NCBI GenBank assembly: GCA_043228905.1
Contig: JBHGNT010000006.1
Span: 4,712,001-4,776,000, forward strand
Direction: 5' to 3'
Origin: Azolla caroliniana
Lineage: Eukaryota; Polypodiophyta
Length of the DNA stretch: 64,000 nt
Shown here: positions 39,901 through 52,489 of the stretch, in pieces
Numbering within the stretch: the stretch's first letter is position 1
How the letters are laid out: each line of letters begins with the position of its first letter
Position numbers and translations under genes: made by a program
Notes under the pieces: generated by a model
What the model was told of the DNA's origin: nothing
Databases searched by the model: none
Seen by the model: only the letters and a program-made list of their open reading frames with translations

Positions 39901-42900
39901 CCGAACCGTTTTAAAAACCCTGAACCTCAACCGAACCAAACCGTTTTAACCATTAAGCCGTGGTTTCACGGTTTGGTTCGGTTCAAATCAAACCGTTGCT
40001 GATTGTTGGATGAAATTTTGTGCTTTATATTTTAAATGACCTATTCAACGCTAAGATATGAGAAGACTTTTCTTGTAATTTGTAATGGCATATTAATTTC
40101 ATCATATGAAATATGCAGAGAGCAGTAGAGATTACACCCTACATGGCATATGAACTCATAAAGGTAACTTTATTACACATTCGATAGTCTTTGAGATTTC
40201 ACTAGTTTTGAGGCCTTACATGTGGTGCTAATGGTTGAGAATTTAAGACTCATTTTAGGTACTCAGGTCAGAAGGTGTGGAATTTGTGGTTGCTCCATAT
40301 GAAGCTGATGCACAACTAGCCTACTTGTCTACACTTAGTCCTCAAAAGGGTGGCATTGTGGCAGTTATTAGCGAAGACAGCGATCTTTTGGCGTATGGTT
40401 GTGATGTGGTAACAGATTATTTATAGATAATTTATTCATTCAAATCTCTCTCATCATTTGGTCTTTCAGCTATGTTAAAATCATATCTTATATATCAAGA
40501 AATAAAAGTGAACATCTTAATAATGTTGGAATTGTTTGTTTTTATTTATTTATCCTGTGACTAGGTGATCTTCAAGATGGATAAATATGGCAATGGAGAA
40601 GAGATTAAACTCTCTAATGTAATGCAAAAGAAAACTTGTTCAGAAAGGCCATCGGATAGCTTGTGGTTTGGTTCCTTCACGCTGGAGCTTTTCACAGGCA
40701 AGGTTTTACTTTCTTTTAGACAAAATGCAAAGTTGGGTGGGTGATATGGAGGATTATTAGTTTCTCTTTTTTAGCTGATGCACTTACAGAGTTATATATG
40801 GCTAGATGGAATGATTAGTTTACACGTAGGATTTATCACTTTCTCTAAATAATGCCCACTTGGGAGTGTTAGTATATATCCCAAGTGGGAATTATCTAGC
40901 ATTCCACGAGTTGATATATGGACCTCCCAAGTGGGCATTTACTAGAGAAAGTAATCTTCTGCATAAGCTCATAATATCTTCTAACTATATATAAATATCC
41001 AAGTGTATTGGCTGAAAAAGAGCTATATACAGTTAGAAACGTCACTAAACGAGTGTTCTAACATATGTCTAGAAGCATATGAGTATGTGTATAAGAATAA
41101 AAAGGACATATGTAAAAAATTATTAAATAGAAAAGGATCCTCTAATCGTACTTAAAATCCTTGTAAGCATCACCCCCTTTCCCCCCTTATTTTTTTACAT
41201 TTTTTCGTGAGGGAAAATTTACAAATCTGAAGAACTAAAATCTTCAAATTGCCCCTCGTATTTCCCACAGGAAATTTCGAGCCTACCCCCTTTCTATTAG
41301 AGGGTAGCATTGACAAGTGCCCCTAGTCAAAAAGTACGAAATGAGATGATGTTCCAAAAACTAGCTAGCACATGCTAATTAATCATTCTAATTCATATTA
41401 ACCATGCTTATTAATTGATCTGCAAAATTTTATGCTTATTAGTCATGATTATTAATCTCTATTGGGATGCTTATTAATCACTAGGTTTGGTAATTTTTGA
41501 TACACATAAGCATATTCGGGTAATTTTCCCTTAACAATTGTGAGAATGAAACACATTTGTTTTGAGCTTTTGATCTATATAAGCATATTTTGATAATTTT
41601 TCCAATATACATATTGGTATACTTATTAATCACTAGATTTGGTAATTTTTTATACACATAAGCATATTTGGGTAATTTTCCCTTAAACAATTGGAGTATG
41701 AAACACATTTGTTTTGAGTTTTTGATACATATAAGCATATTGGTGGGAATGCCATATATATATTTATTTATTTGCTAAAATACTAGTATTTTTCCTTTTG
41801 ATCCATTCAGCAGTGGTGTTTGCTTAATTAATCAATTCTTCAGCATCGTGGCAGTCAATTATTATTGATAAATTAGTGGTATATTGTTTCATTAGTGACC
41901 CTAGATCACAATTCATCGGCAGCAAAAATTAAATCAATTGAATGGTGCATTTAGGAGTCAGTAGCTTTGCATTGTAAAATAACGTGGTTTAATTGGTGAA
42001 TAAGAAAATTGTTAGCGCATTTATGGATTTAAGTTAGCAGGCTTGTTTTAAGCCTTAATAATGAACCATGTCCATATATTCTCATTGTTCAGCGACTAAA
42101 AAAATTTAAAACTCGGTTTGATACCGGTTGGTTTCTTGCTAATGATGCATAAAGGGTGGCATTTGACAACTGTACGAAAAACTCGTGCAAAATCCAGTGA
42201 ATTATTTTTTTCCTTAAGTTGATTCTGTATCTGAAAGCTACTAAAACATTTCTAAAAACTTGTTTTCATATGAGTTATTAAGGACTTTAAGAGCATCTAA
42301 CCACTTTGGTAAGTTGTAAAAACTATCTGTTTAATCTGATTTCCTCTTCAATATCCTGATTGGTTTACTTTTTATTTTTTATGGTAACGTAACACCAGAA
42401 ATACCGTTTTTAACATTATTATCTTGATTCTGTGGAAAATGAGTCTAGAATAGTTTTAACAGTTTTATCTTGAATTTATTGCATGCGAGAAGCTAGAATA
42501 ACACACTATTTTTTTAATCTAGGCACTATGGTGTAAGAGAGACTTGAGTAATTTAACAAATTTATCTTGATTTTATGGTACGTGTGAGAAACTAAAATAA
42601 TAATCGATCATTTTACTTTGTGCTCCATATCAGAATTCAAACAAGCATTTAGTGTTGTTCTTGTAAAGTATTGCACATAGCTATTATATTCTATTTTATG
42701 TGGTGAGACTAGAATATTTGAACAACATTCGATACCATATATAGAATCTAATCAGAACATCTAGTAGTTCTTTATTCATCAATAAAACGCTGTCGATAAA
42801 TCCTCAGTAAGACTTTGATTCTCAAGTAAAATTTTAGTCGGGAAAACATTTACCAGAAATAATGCTAATGATAAAAATCCTAGTGAACATTTTGTTTTAT

Positions 42901-43184
42901 GAAGTATCTTTTTGATAAGAAAATGACCAATCATGCTCAATTCCATTGATCCCATAGTGGAAGAAAATTAAAGCTTAATAATGTTTCATGTGTGAAAATT
43001 CATTTGGGGTTCTTCAATAGTCCAACCTTATTGGGGGGTCGGGAGATAGATAGATAGAGAGAGAGCAGGGTTCATTGATACTTGTGTCCTATTCATTCAT
43101 TAAATATTATTGAGAGATGATTTTTGACAGTGTGTTGGTGTTCATGTATTTTCATTAATTACTTGATTAATTTTAAGTTTTATT

Positions 43185-43223
<39 letters not shown>

Positions 43224-43427
43224 AGGGATGTGTGTGTTGGCTGGTTGTGATTTCCTGCCCTCTGTAGCTGGAATTGGAATTAAAAGAGCTCATGGGTTGG
43301 TGTCCAAATATCGAGATCTGTGTAGGGTAAGGCCTCCATGAATTCTGAGTTTTTAACAATAATTAAAAAACAAAATAGTAACAGTAATAAAGGAAACCAA
43401 TGTCATGCTTTCTGTTTAGCTGTCTGA

Positions 43428-43467
<40 letters not shown>

Positions 43468-46400
43468 AATGATCCCCTCCGGCCCCCCCACCCCAATCCA
43501 CAGTCTAAAATTAAATTCTGGCATAGTGATAGCGAGTGTTTATTTTATTTATTTGGATGTGGAATTGGTTCATTAACTATGCCTTTTTGCATTGATAACC
43601 ACAACAATTTGGTAAGTAAAAAAAATGAGGCTTTCCGGTGAATTTGTGAGAGGGTGTTCCTCCGCGGAGCGTAAGTAGTAGTATTTATATATGTGCTTAT
43701 CTTCTCGTCCTTGTCTGCTTTCACACTATGTTAGAGGGAGAGCTTCAAAAGAAAAATGCGTCGGTCGTTCCTGTAGTATTTCTCTTTTTTATTCGTACTC
43801 GCATTCACACTAGTCCATGGAAGAGGCTACATTTTACCTTTATTTTATAGAATCTTGGCCCTATGATTTTGTGCTTGGCGGTTTTAGAAAAACCTTGTGG
43901 GGGAAAGGGACACCACACGAACCTGTTTTTGTATAGAGAAGAGAAAGCACGTGTAAAAAGGCTTTAACAAGTATTCGCCATGTGTGTGAATATATAGGTT
44001 TATGTTTTGTCCAACCGTACGCGCTTCTAATGTGATGTCATTTTGTCTCGAGAGACTTAACCACACCTATCTTACTCCAATATAGTGTAACAAAATTGCG
44101 AAAAATAGTTCGACATCTTTTCATGAGGTAATGGCTAATAGGGGTGTCAAATAAGTAGCATTTTGTTTGTGTTTTATGCTTACAAACAAATATGTATGTA
44201 TTCCTTTTTTTTGAAAGCTCAATTATAGTCCGGACAGACACCTTCATTTCCAAAAACATCAGATCACTTGTCCACTCTAGTTTTTCTCAATACGTTCAAA
44301 ATCTAAGAGAAGGTAAAATGTTGGGTCACATTATAGGATGATAATGTGATGGGTAATCCCAACACATTCTTTGGAGCGTATATATATCATGGAGTTTATA
44401 AATGTATGTGCGTGTGTGAAAGAGAATCTTAGATTTGATTTCTAAGGTTGCGATAAGAACTCTTGCATGTACACAACATATTATGAATTATTTTAGTTAA
44501 TAAAATTTTATCCTATCGATAGCCCCAAGCCTTTTATGGATAAATAAATATTTTGGACAGTTATAATGTGTTTTTATCTTCCTTTTTTGCCCTCACAATC
44601 AACAAATCCCGAAAGGAAATTGTGCATTTATTTTCAAATTGGTTTTTAATCAGCGTTTTAAATTCGATTCTAATAAAAGCAGAAAGGGAAGAGATGGCTA
44701 TTTGTTTTTGCTGTCTGCACTGGCAATTGCTTTTGGACAACTTGCTCTCTGCACCATTATTATTGTTCGTCTTTCTTTTGTTTTTCTTCGTGCATTTCCT
44801 CCCATTTATTCCAAACTTTGTCTCTTTCTTTAGTTAAAAAATGATGAATCTTATTACCTCATCATATTCCTGATTTACTACCTTTGCCTCTCCTTTCCTC
44901 AACAAACATTTAACACCCCCCCCCCCCCTCCCCCCTCGAAACAAAGAAGAATATAACCCCCCCAAAAGCAGAAAAAGAAAGGTGAAACGTTCATGAAAAT
45001 GTAGATTTCTAATTACTTTCCTTGGGCTAAGAAATCTCCAATTTGTTTCATTAATTTCTTTCTATTGCATTTACTTCTTTCATGCCATCGCCCCCCCCCC
45101 CCTATTGTTCCTTTTTTGTCATTTTTTTTCTTCAATTCACCTTTATGTAATGATGGATGGGGGTGGGAGTGCTGTTGTCATCACAGAGAATGCACACACA
45201 CACAGCCATGCACCCAAAAAATGAACTAGGTTCAGTTTTGTGTGTGCATATTCATCATTGTTTGCTTCCTTGGAAGTACACATGAGAGACATATTTAATA
45301 CATAGACAAAGTACAATAGAAAGGCACATTCCTCTGAAGAAAAAAAACAATCATCATACATACAACATATGGTGTTATCATTTGATATTGATTTTTGCTT
45401 TTTGCTTTTGGGTAAAAAGGCCTCGTTTAGATTTTCATGCGAATAGATTAAAGTCAAAAACCTATTGTCAAGGTTTGCTCTTTGTGCGTGCGTGTGTTTT
45501 CTCGTGGCAAAGTGGCCACTTTCCCTTGCATTTGTTTATATGCCTAGTGTTTAATAACATCATGAAACTTTGTATATTGTATACCTTCGCTGAACTTATA
45601 CCAAATAGCTGCTCTTGTTCCCTCCTGCTGTAATAGACTTTCTCTCCGCCCAACAATTCCAGATTGTACATATGAAGCTAAAATCATAATGTTGTGTCCT
45701 GTGGCACACAAATGAGAGTTTTATAGTGATAAATCTATCGTTAGGTAAGGTATATATGACTGATTTGACAAGAGTATATGTATGCACACAGAAACAGATG
45801 GAGGTAGCATCAGTACATATATGCTACAGTGGGGAAAAGTGGATTTAAAAAAATTATACTCATGGGTTGAAGGAAGGGGATTTATGCTATATACACCATG
45901 GAGGAGGGAGAGGGGAATATCATAGTACATTGGAAAGGAAGAGAATATATATAAACTAAACAATAGTGTTGTACTACAATAGGAAAGGTATACAATTGAA
46001 TGGGTAAGAAACAAAACTTGAGATAAGAAAACGGAGTGGGGAAGGGGTGGAAAGGGGGAATTAATCTCTTGGAGGATTCCAATTCCCTCTGTGTGTGCTC
46101 AATTAAATCTCTTCTTTCTTACACACGTTACTGAGATCTCAGCTATCAATCACCGTGTGTGTGTGTGTGTCTCTCTCTCTCTCTCTCTGTCAGTTTTATC
46201 TTTTTTTATGATTTCTCTTTCCTCTCTCTACATGACAAATCAATCGAAAGAAGAAGTGGCAATTGTTCCCCCCGAGAAAGGTTGCTCTACACACTGAGTG
46301 TACCCCCGTCTACGAGCAAAATCCTGCAGCTTGAGGTAGAGACGACATAAAAATTATTTTTGTGGCCACGCGGCCTGTGATTGGATGTCTAATGCACTTC

Positions 46401-46881
46401 TAGTAGTCTTTTGAAAACGCAGAGACTTCTGTCTGGTTGGACCACTACATTCTTATTTGAGTCATCTTTTGATATTGGTGACTTATGAAGGTTGGGAGAG
46501 ACCATAAGACTTTCTTGTTTATATGGGTCAGAAGAAATTTTGCAAGTCCTCCTTGATTGGACGGGGCCAACACATGCGTGTGAATCATTTGAAATGTTAA
46601 ACTTGTGATTGGACGACCGGCACACTTCTTCTTAGGCTTCAAGAGGTGCAAGATTCATGATTTGATCAAAGTATCTACACTTTCAAAATGTCCGGCTTAG
46701 TCGATTAGACCCAAACAACATTTGTGTGGGTCTCTCTTTCCGAATGCAAGAATCATGATTGGACAACCCACACATACACTATTTATTCTTACTTCCTCTT
46801 TGTCTGCCCTAGTATGAAACCAGCTGAAGTATACAACAGAGACATAGATTTTATTATTGTCCTCAGAGGTCAAATTGATTG

Positions 46882-46947
<66 letters not shown>

Positions 46948-48300
46948 GTTAATAACAGGTGTTATCAATCATGCGCTTCGATCCCAAACTAACAGTTCCC
47001 GAAGGATACGAGCTCTCCTTCAAGCAAGCTAATGCCATCTTCTCTCATGCTCGAGTGTAAGGAAAATGGAAAGAACAAAGTAGGGAAAATGATGTAAATA
47101 TATGCTTATACCAGTCACAATCTCAAAAAGTATCCTTGCCTTGTTTTCAAAATGGCCTAGTCAAATTGGGTCTCATACTCACTCAAATTTAGTAAACTTA
47201 AAGTAGCATTAGCAAATTATGCTTTTAATTATCTCAATTAAGATAGATCCACTTTCTTTGTGAAGTCCAAATCAGCAATTTACGCTTCTTAGACAACTCA
47301 TATAGAATACACACTATAATTACAGTCCTAATTAGGATCTTAAGCTTCCAATCCGGCTCATTAGGACATACTCATCAGAGCCATTAGCAATAGCATCATC
47401 TAAAGGATTACTATAACTCATTTCGTAGATTACTATCCAAAGCTTATCGAAGAATTTTGTGCTTAATTATATGCGTCATATTAAGATATTTTTATAGGCC
47501 TAAAATAGTCTGTTTCAATGGAGAAAGAAATAGCTCTGTTTTCAGTGAAGAAAATAATATCTGGTCAAGGTTAAAATAATTGACCGTCTCTTAAAGGGAA
47601 ATACTCTGTTTTCAGTGAAAGAAAATACTTGTCACTAGTTAAGCAAAAAGGAATGTCTCTATTTTAAAGGAAAACACTCTGTCCAAAGAGAAAGAATGGC
47701 TCTGTTTCAGTGAAGAGCGCTCTCTCTGTCTCTCTCTCTCTAGTTAGAGATAAAATAAATGACTGTATTTCAAAGAATAAAACACACTCGCTGGTCAGAG
47801 CAAAAAGAAAATTACTGTGTTTTGAAAAAAAAACTCTGTTTTAGTGAAAGAAATTAGTCTCTAGTTGGATAAAAAGAAGACTCTGTTTCTCTCTCTCTCT
47901 CTCTCTCTCTCTGTGCGTGTCTCTGTCTCTATCTGTCTCCCTCTGTTTCTGTGTCTATCTATCTGTAAGGCTCCCTAGTCTATGATTGATCCGTTAGTTC
48001 TCTTAAATCCTTCTTTTTCTTTTTCTTCTTCTTCTTCTTCATATATATATATATGAATTATATAATATTTTCTTCTGTCTTCCTTCTTTTCTTTCTTCCT
48101 TTTCTTCTTCTCGTCTGCTGTGATCTGACACAAGGCCGCATCTCTCTCTCTCTCTCTCTCTCTCTCTAACTGTGTGAATGTGTGTGTGTGCGCGCAGATA
48201 CGATGGGAGCTCAGAGAAGCTCTCGTTTCTGAAGCCCCTGCTTCCATCAGAGATAAGAGTGTTTAATGGCGACCTCGACTTCCTTGGGCCGTATCCCTAC

Positions 48301-48375
<75 letters not shown>

Positions 48376-49952
48376 CTGTTTATGTCTAGAAAAACAGAGC
48401 GCAGAGTGAGAGAGGGTTAGAGAGCTTGAGAGCCTCTGTGTTATCATCACTCTGTTTTCCTTCCTTCCTTCCTTCTTCTTCTTGTCCTTCCATATATCAT
48501 TTTTATCTGCATACATTATGCGGTCATGCATTTACTATTGTCTTCTTTCTTATTATTCTGGAATTTCCTTCATTCACCAAATTTGGTATCCTTCAGAGAT
48601 TTGCCGCCTTATCATGCCTTGTCCATTGCACAAGGTCGCCTCAATCCTATATCCATGTCTGCTTTCGATGAATTTGTTGACATTAAGATCCCTTCTACTC
48701 TGAACATACAATCCTATATAACTGTATGTGTTCTATCCCTGCCTCTCTCCTCTCTACATGCCTCCATGGTGCAATTTCACCCTAATTTTGCTTTCACTTC
48801 GTTTCTTTTGCAGACGACAAGTATGCAAGAAGATGAAGTAAAAGAAGAGCTTATTATTAGCTACATTGCAGATGCTGATGTCTCTTCTGCAGTCAGTGAT
48901 CATGGTAGAGCTATATTCCACACTGTAACAGATGAAATAGAAGCGAAAAAGCCCATTTTAAATTCGATTGCTTCAGCTGAAATGGACAGCTCCTCCCGCC
49001 CTTCTTCAGCCAATGATAGTGAGTGAAACCCTACCTTTCTTTTCTTCATATTATGATATATACATTTACACACATTCGCATATTTATAGCTGATTTTAAA
49101 GCCCATTAAATTTAACTAATGCTGAGCTTTGTTATGTGATCAGCTTCAGTTTCTATTCAGAGTAATAAAGGCTTCCTCACTCATCTCAAGAATCTAGCAT
49201 CTTCTCATATAAGCAGCACAGAATGGTCACCAATGCTAGATGATATCGATGAAGAGAGAGCCTCAAGAAGGTCAACGACAGTCTCACTCTCTCCTCCAGG
49301 GAACAAGAGAGTGTCTCCACTTCCACCCAATAACAATCCTTTCAGGAAACAGAGAGCAGCAGATGATTCTCTAACCTTTGCTTCAAAGAGACATACCGAC
49401 AGTAGCGATGCCGAAGGTGAAGCAGAGAAAAGAGTGATTCCTCTTCAATTCAATAGTAATGCTTGTAAGAAAGTAGAGAGGTCTAGTTTAGGAGCACCAT
49501 TAGCTTCATCACATTCCGGCTCAAAGAGGCTCTTTGGAAGAGAGGAAGAGGTATTACCTCGTGGCATGAAGGTGCTTTCTCATGGAGAATTGGGTGCAGA
49601 TCAGGTTTCAACTCCCCCTCAAGACTCTCATGACATAGAATTCGTACAAAATGGAAGCAAGGAAGAAGAATTCGAGCTCATGTACTCATCTTCATCGCTA
49701 AATGAATGCGTGGAAGAGCTAAATCCCTTGTGTCCGTCTTCGTCTTTGAATCAAAAGAAACAGAAACAGAGTAATCATGAGTCATCCGGTGCTATTCGTT
49801 ATCCAAAGAATTCTCTGGAAAGCAAGAAGATGAAAAGCAAAGGAAAGCAGGGGAGGCAACAGACCAAGATAAGCTCATCAATGCCCCCAGGCATTATCCT
49901 GACCTATTTCCAGAGATCCAACCATACTAACTTAACTAACCCTAAAGGATGA
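36914..49952 (+). CDS. EXO1: Exonuclease 1 (XPG/Rad2 family 5'-3' exonuclease/flap endonuclease)
   Basis: Thirteen coding exons join in phase to 710 residues: 36914-36991, 37457-37493, 37601-37778, 38692-38770, 40119-40163, 40259-40408, 40565-40697, 43226-43326, 46959-47056, 48198-48290, 48597-48723, 48814-49018 and 49144-49952. The N domain starts [20 protein letters not shown], with metal-binding D30 ([11 protein letters not shown]) and D82 (VVVFDGG). The I domain has [14 protein letters not shown] (E154, D156) and [10 protein letters not shown] (D179, D181), and GCDFLPS follows with D242. The helix-hairpin-helix [15 protein letters not shown] is present. The C-terminal third is Ser-rich and charged; its end (GIILTYF) loosely resembles a PCNA-binding motif, which is inference. 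EXO1 resects 5' strands in mismatch repair and recombination in the nucleus. Intron 7 needs a GC donor (CACAG|GCAAGG) to keep phase; other introns are GT-AG. The length is close to that of Arabidopsis EXO1. Confidence 0.93.
37044..37186 (+). pseudogene. Decayed tandem duplicate of EXO1 exon 1, inside intron 1
   Basis: The sequence ATGGGGATTCAAAGTCTTTT at 37057 copies the true start exon (ATGGGGATCCAAGGTCTTTT at 36914). It continues with GAAGGTATTGAAACG, a mutated middle part with a repeated ATATTCA phrase, and AAGAACACGGATAAGCCTTC. The genuine donor CACGGGTAAGTCTTC has become CACGGATAAGCCTTC, so its GT is lost. The shared GGATTAAGCTCC after the donor shows that intron sequence was copied too. 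The frame runs 23 codons to a stop. Confidence 0.85.
37222..37299. repeat. 28-bp direct repeat in EXO1 intron 1
   Basis: TGTGAACAAGTTACAAGAGG followed by CCATTT occurs twice, at 37222 and 37271, about 49 bp apart and essentially identical. Confidence 0.85.
38035..38165 (+). mobile_element. Possible tRNA-derived SINE remnant in EXO1 intron 3
   Basis: GGGTTTGAACCCCGTGATCC at about 38099-38118 resembles a polymerase III box B (GGTTCGAANCC). A weak box A-like GGGCTCATTGGGA lies about 50 bp upstream. I see no clear 3' tail or target duplication, so this is only suggestive. Confidence 0.25.
39399..40008. mobile_element. Non-autonomous TIR transposon (MITE), 610 bp, in EXO1 intron 4
   Basis: The ends are inverted copies: AACAATCGGAAACGGTT on the left, and CAACAATCAGCAACGGTT when the right end is read inward. 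A perfect 9-bp direct repeat GATGAAATT flanks the unit at 39390-39398 and 40009-40017; nine bases suits a Mutator-like element. The interior is filled with variants of AACCGAACCGTTTT and CGGTTTCTAACTGTTGAAA, including two copies of a roughly 110-bp segment. There is no coding capacity. Confidence 0.8.
40838..40952. repeat. Short foldback, 29-bp arms, in EXO1 intron 7
   Basis: ACTTTCTCTAAATAATGCCC followed by ACTTGGGAG at 40838-40866 is the reverse complement, with about three mismatches, of 40924-40952. A third copy of CCCAAGTGGGA lies in the loop. It sits about 140 bp after the GC donor of intron 7. It may be a small MITE, but I see no target duplication. Confidence 0.75.
41469..41746. repeat. 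Tandem duplication, ~152-bp period, in EXO1 intron 7
   Basis: Two copies share CTTATTAATCACTAG, TACACATAAGCATATT, GGGTAATTTTCCCTTA and GAAACACATTTGTTTTGAG. They differ by scattered substitutions and short indels. No coding role is apparent. Confidence 0.85.
43189..43220. repeat. (TC)n tract forming the polypyrimidine tract of the exon 8 acceptor
   Basis: About 15 TC units run directly into TTTCTAG|GG, the acceptor of EXO1 exon 8. They serve as its polypyrimidine tract. Confidence 0.95.
43431..43465. repeat. (GA)n tract in EXO1 intron 8
   Basis: About 17 GA units lie roughly 105 bp after the exon 8 donor. They are complementary to the (TC)n tract just before exon 8. Confidence 0.95.
46885..46944. 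repeat. (GA)n tract just upstream of the exon 9 acceptor
   Basis: Roughly 30 GA units end 14 bp before the EXO1 exon 9 boundary (GGGTTAATAACAG|GTG). A purine tract occupies the place where a polypyrimidine tract is normally found. Confidence 0.95.
47889..47912. repeat. (CT)n tract in EXO1 intron 9
   Basis: About 12 CT units lie in a broader CT-rich region that contains many TCTGTTT phrases from about 47500 to 47970. Confidence 0.9.
48141..48167. repeat. (TC)n tract upstream of the exon 10 acceptor
   Basis: About 13 TC units lie 30 bp before the EXO1 exon 10 acceptor, followed by a short GT run and CGCGCAG. Confidence 0.95.
48305..48373. repeat. (GA)n tract at the start of EXO1 intron 10
   Basis: About 34 GA units begin 14 bp after the exon 10 donor (GGGCC|GTATCC). 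If read as coding, the tract would give an Arg-Glu run. The in-frame join to exon 11 ([17 protein letters not shown]) shows that it is intronic. Confidence 0.95.
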
Positions 49953-52220
49953 AGTCATCAATATATATATACATATATAGAGAGAGATACACATATTGAC
50001 ATACATATATATATATATATGTATGTAGACATCTCTTTTCATGACACCGAAAGACCTCAAAAACCCACAGCTGAAAGCTTCTTGATACAGACAATATTAT
50101 TTGTCTGCTCTTTTCTTCGTCTTCTTCTTCTTCTTCTTCTTCTCTATCTCTGTTTATTGATTATTCTAGTTCACCCTCTTTCTGTCATCCATATGCTTCA
50201 GTTACAACAATTCCTCAGATTTGCAACATTCCTTCTCCAATGTACGCCTCCCCAAATGTCTCTTCACATCATCCCTCTCAACTTTTTGGCAAGATTTCCT
50301 TAATCATCAACAAGACAGCATTGATGTTTCCTTTCTTCTTCTTTGATTTTCTATTCTTGATTCTTATTCTTATTCTTATTATGTGTAACTTTTTCCTTAT
50401 GTCTTGTTTGGAAAATGTTAGAGAGAAGTCTAACTAACTTAACTGACCAACTATCTACGACTAACCAACACTTAACACCTTACAAAATGTGTCACCATGA
50501 AACTTATGGCCCCTTTTTTGTGCTTTTGGCTTTTGTAAAACTTTTAACAAGGATTTTTCTCCACAATATAAGAACATCCCAAATTTATTATTACAAAAAA
50601 TGGCTGTTTTTTTTTCTCTTGTTCACATAAAAAGCTTGGTTAATATTTACTGTTTAGAATTGTTTTTCTCAAAGATTCATTTTGGAATCAAGACTATCCA
50701 TAAGAAGCAGACAGTGAGACCCTTGTTTATTGCAAGTACGTTGAATAAACATTGCAAGGACTAGGCATATGTTGTAATGGTACCAAGTGAATTATGGTCT
50801 TCCATTTCCCAGTTGAAAAGGTGATTGCTTCTTCTATATATTTGCATATTTTTCTGTTTTAATGTTGCAGAAGCTACGTTTTTGCTTGGTGATTTCGTCC
50901 TCTAATGTGACATTTTTGTGGATTGACTAGTATCTTGAATGATTATGATTTTCATGCCAACTATTGGGTATTATGATGATATTACTAACGATAACGATGC
51001 TTCTTACTGGCATGGATGGCCATATGGATATTTGTTCATACTATGATTTGAGTACACATACACAGTAAATAATCATTGAGGTTACATTGGAGCAAATTTA
51101 TGACACAACTTATTAGAGATATTGGTGTAGTTTCATGATCTACAGACATATGCATGTCTTAGATAGTCTAAAATATAGATTCACATACATTTTGTATGAA
51201 CGCAGACCATTATCTTATTATAATTTCGTTATTGGCTCATATGTATATCTGTTGCATCATCTTGGCATGGGTAAATTTCAGGCTTAGTACATTTAGTTCT
51301 GTCCACTTTCCAAATTACCTACCGAGAAATATAAGGCTTTACATAGGGTTTATTAGTGATACATGAATACACACATTGATGAAACAGTTCCCATGTTTCA
51401 AATTCCACAATATGTACTTGCGAGGAGTAAACCATTACTTGCTAACAAATGTGCAAGTAGAGGATTACTTGCTACTATTAAGCATTGCCAATTTAACCAC
51501 TTGCCATTGCCATTCTTTTTGTGTTTATGAGTTTATGAAGTACTTCATTCTTTTAATGCTTCCCATGGATTAGATGTTATTTGTTCACAAAAAAAAATTC
51601 ATTAGAATTGAATGGTAACTCGATATGGCACCAACCAAGAATTGGTGTGATACTTAACATTGTGATGAGTTTTAATATTGTTGCAAGCAACGATATTTGA
51701 ATGCAATGGAATATAATATAATATTAGAAGCAACAAAGATTATATTATACATAATATGTGTTAGAGCACCTAAGAGTTATCACAACAAAGGGATGATGAT
51801 ACAATGAAGGGGAGTCAAATGCCACGTATTGGTTGTAGCGATTCAATAATCAATCATGGTCATGTTTTGATCATACTCCATATGTATATAATCACATTGG
51901 CGGAAACTTGAAGAATTTGTTTTGGATGCCAACAAAAAGTTTACAAGCAAGCATTGAGGATTGCCATGTGGGGAGAGGGGGGGAACTTGGGTCGGATACC
52001 ATCATGGTGAATGCGCCACGCCGGCTTATTGTGAGGATTCCGAGATTATGTCCTCCGGACACAAAATGTGGTTGTCGAGACACCATCCAGCTATGTGGCT
52101 TGATGTCCGTTCATTCTCGATCACGGACCCAACCCTCTTAGAAGAAGCCCACAAGGGTATGGAAGCTGTGGCCATCCAATGTGGAGAAAACATACATACA
52201 TACACACACACACACATACA

Positions 52221-52255
<35 letters not shown>

Positions 52256-52489
52256 TTATATATATAACAAAAAAGAAATATGGTGATAATAATAATAAAT
52301 AATAATGATAAAAGAACAAAGGTGATGGTTAAGCTTCCATGCAGCAGCACGTATGGCTGCCTTCTTCTGATCATACATCTTCTCCTCCTTCTATATATAT
52401 ATGTAGATATACACAATCGTATAGAAGAAGAAGAAGAGTAATCAAGCAGGGAAGAAGGAAGAGCAATCCGGACAGCTGTGGTGATCATC
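49953..52489. other. Intergenic stretch between EXO1 and the pectate lyase-like gene
   Basis: The first few hundred bases would be the EXO1 3'UTR and flank. No other gene is recognised. A (CATA)n tract lies at 52215-52250. A TATA-like stretch (CTATATATATATG) at about 52391-52403 lies roughly 90 bp before the next start codon and could be its promoter. A GC-richer patch at 51950-52140 has overlapping short frames but no known motif. Confidence 0.4.

Noticed and set aside
44910-45110. C10-C13 homopolymers here and at 13216-13228
   Set aside because: They look like simple homopolymers; assembly error cannot be excluded and no structure is implied.
48178-48420. Arg-Glu repeat open frame through the (GA)n tract
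   Set aside because: The first part is EXO1 exon 10. The donor at 48291 and the phase-perfect join to exon 11 show that the RE run is intronic.
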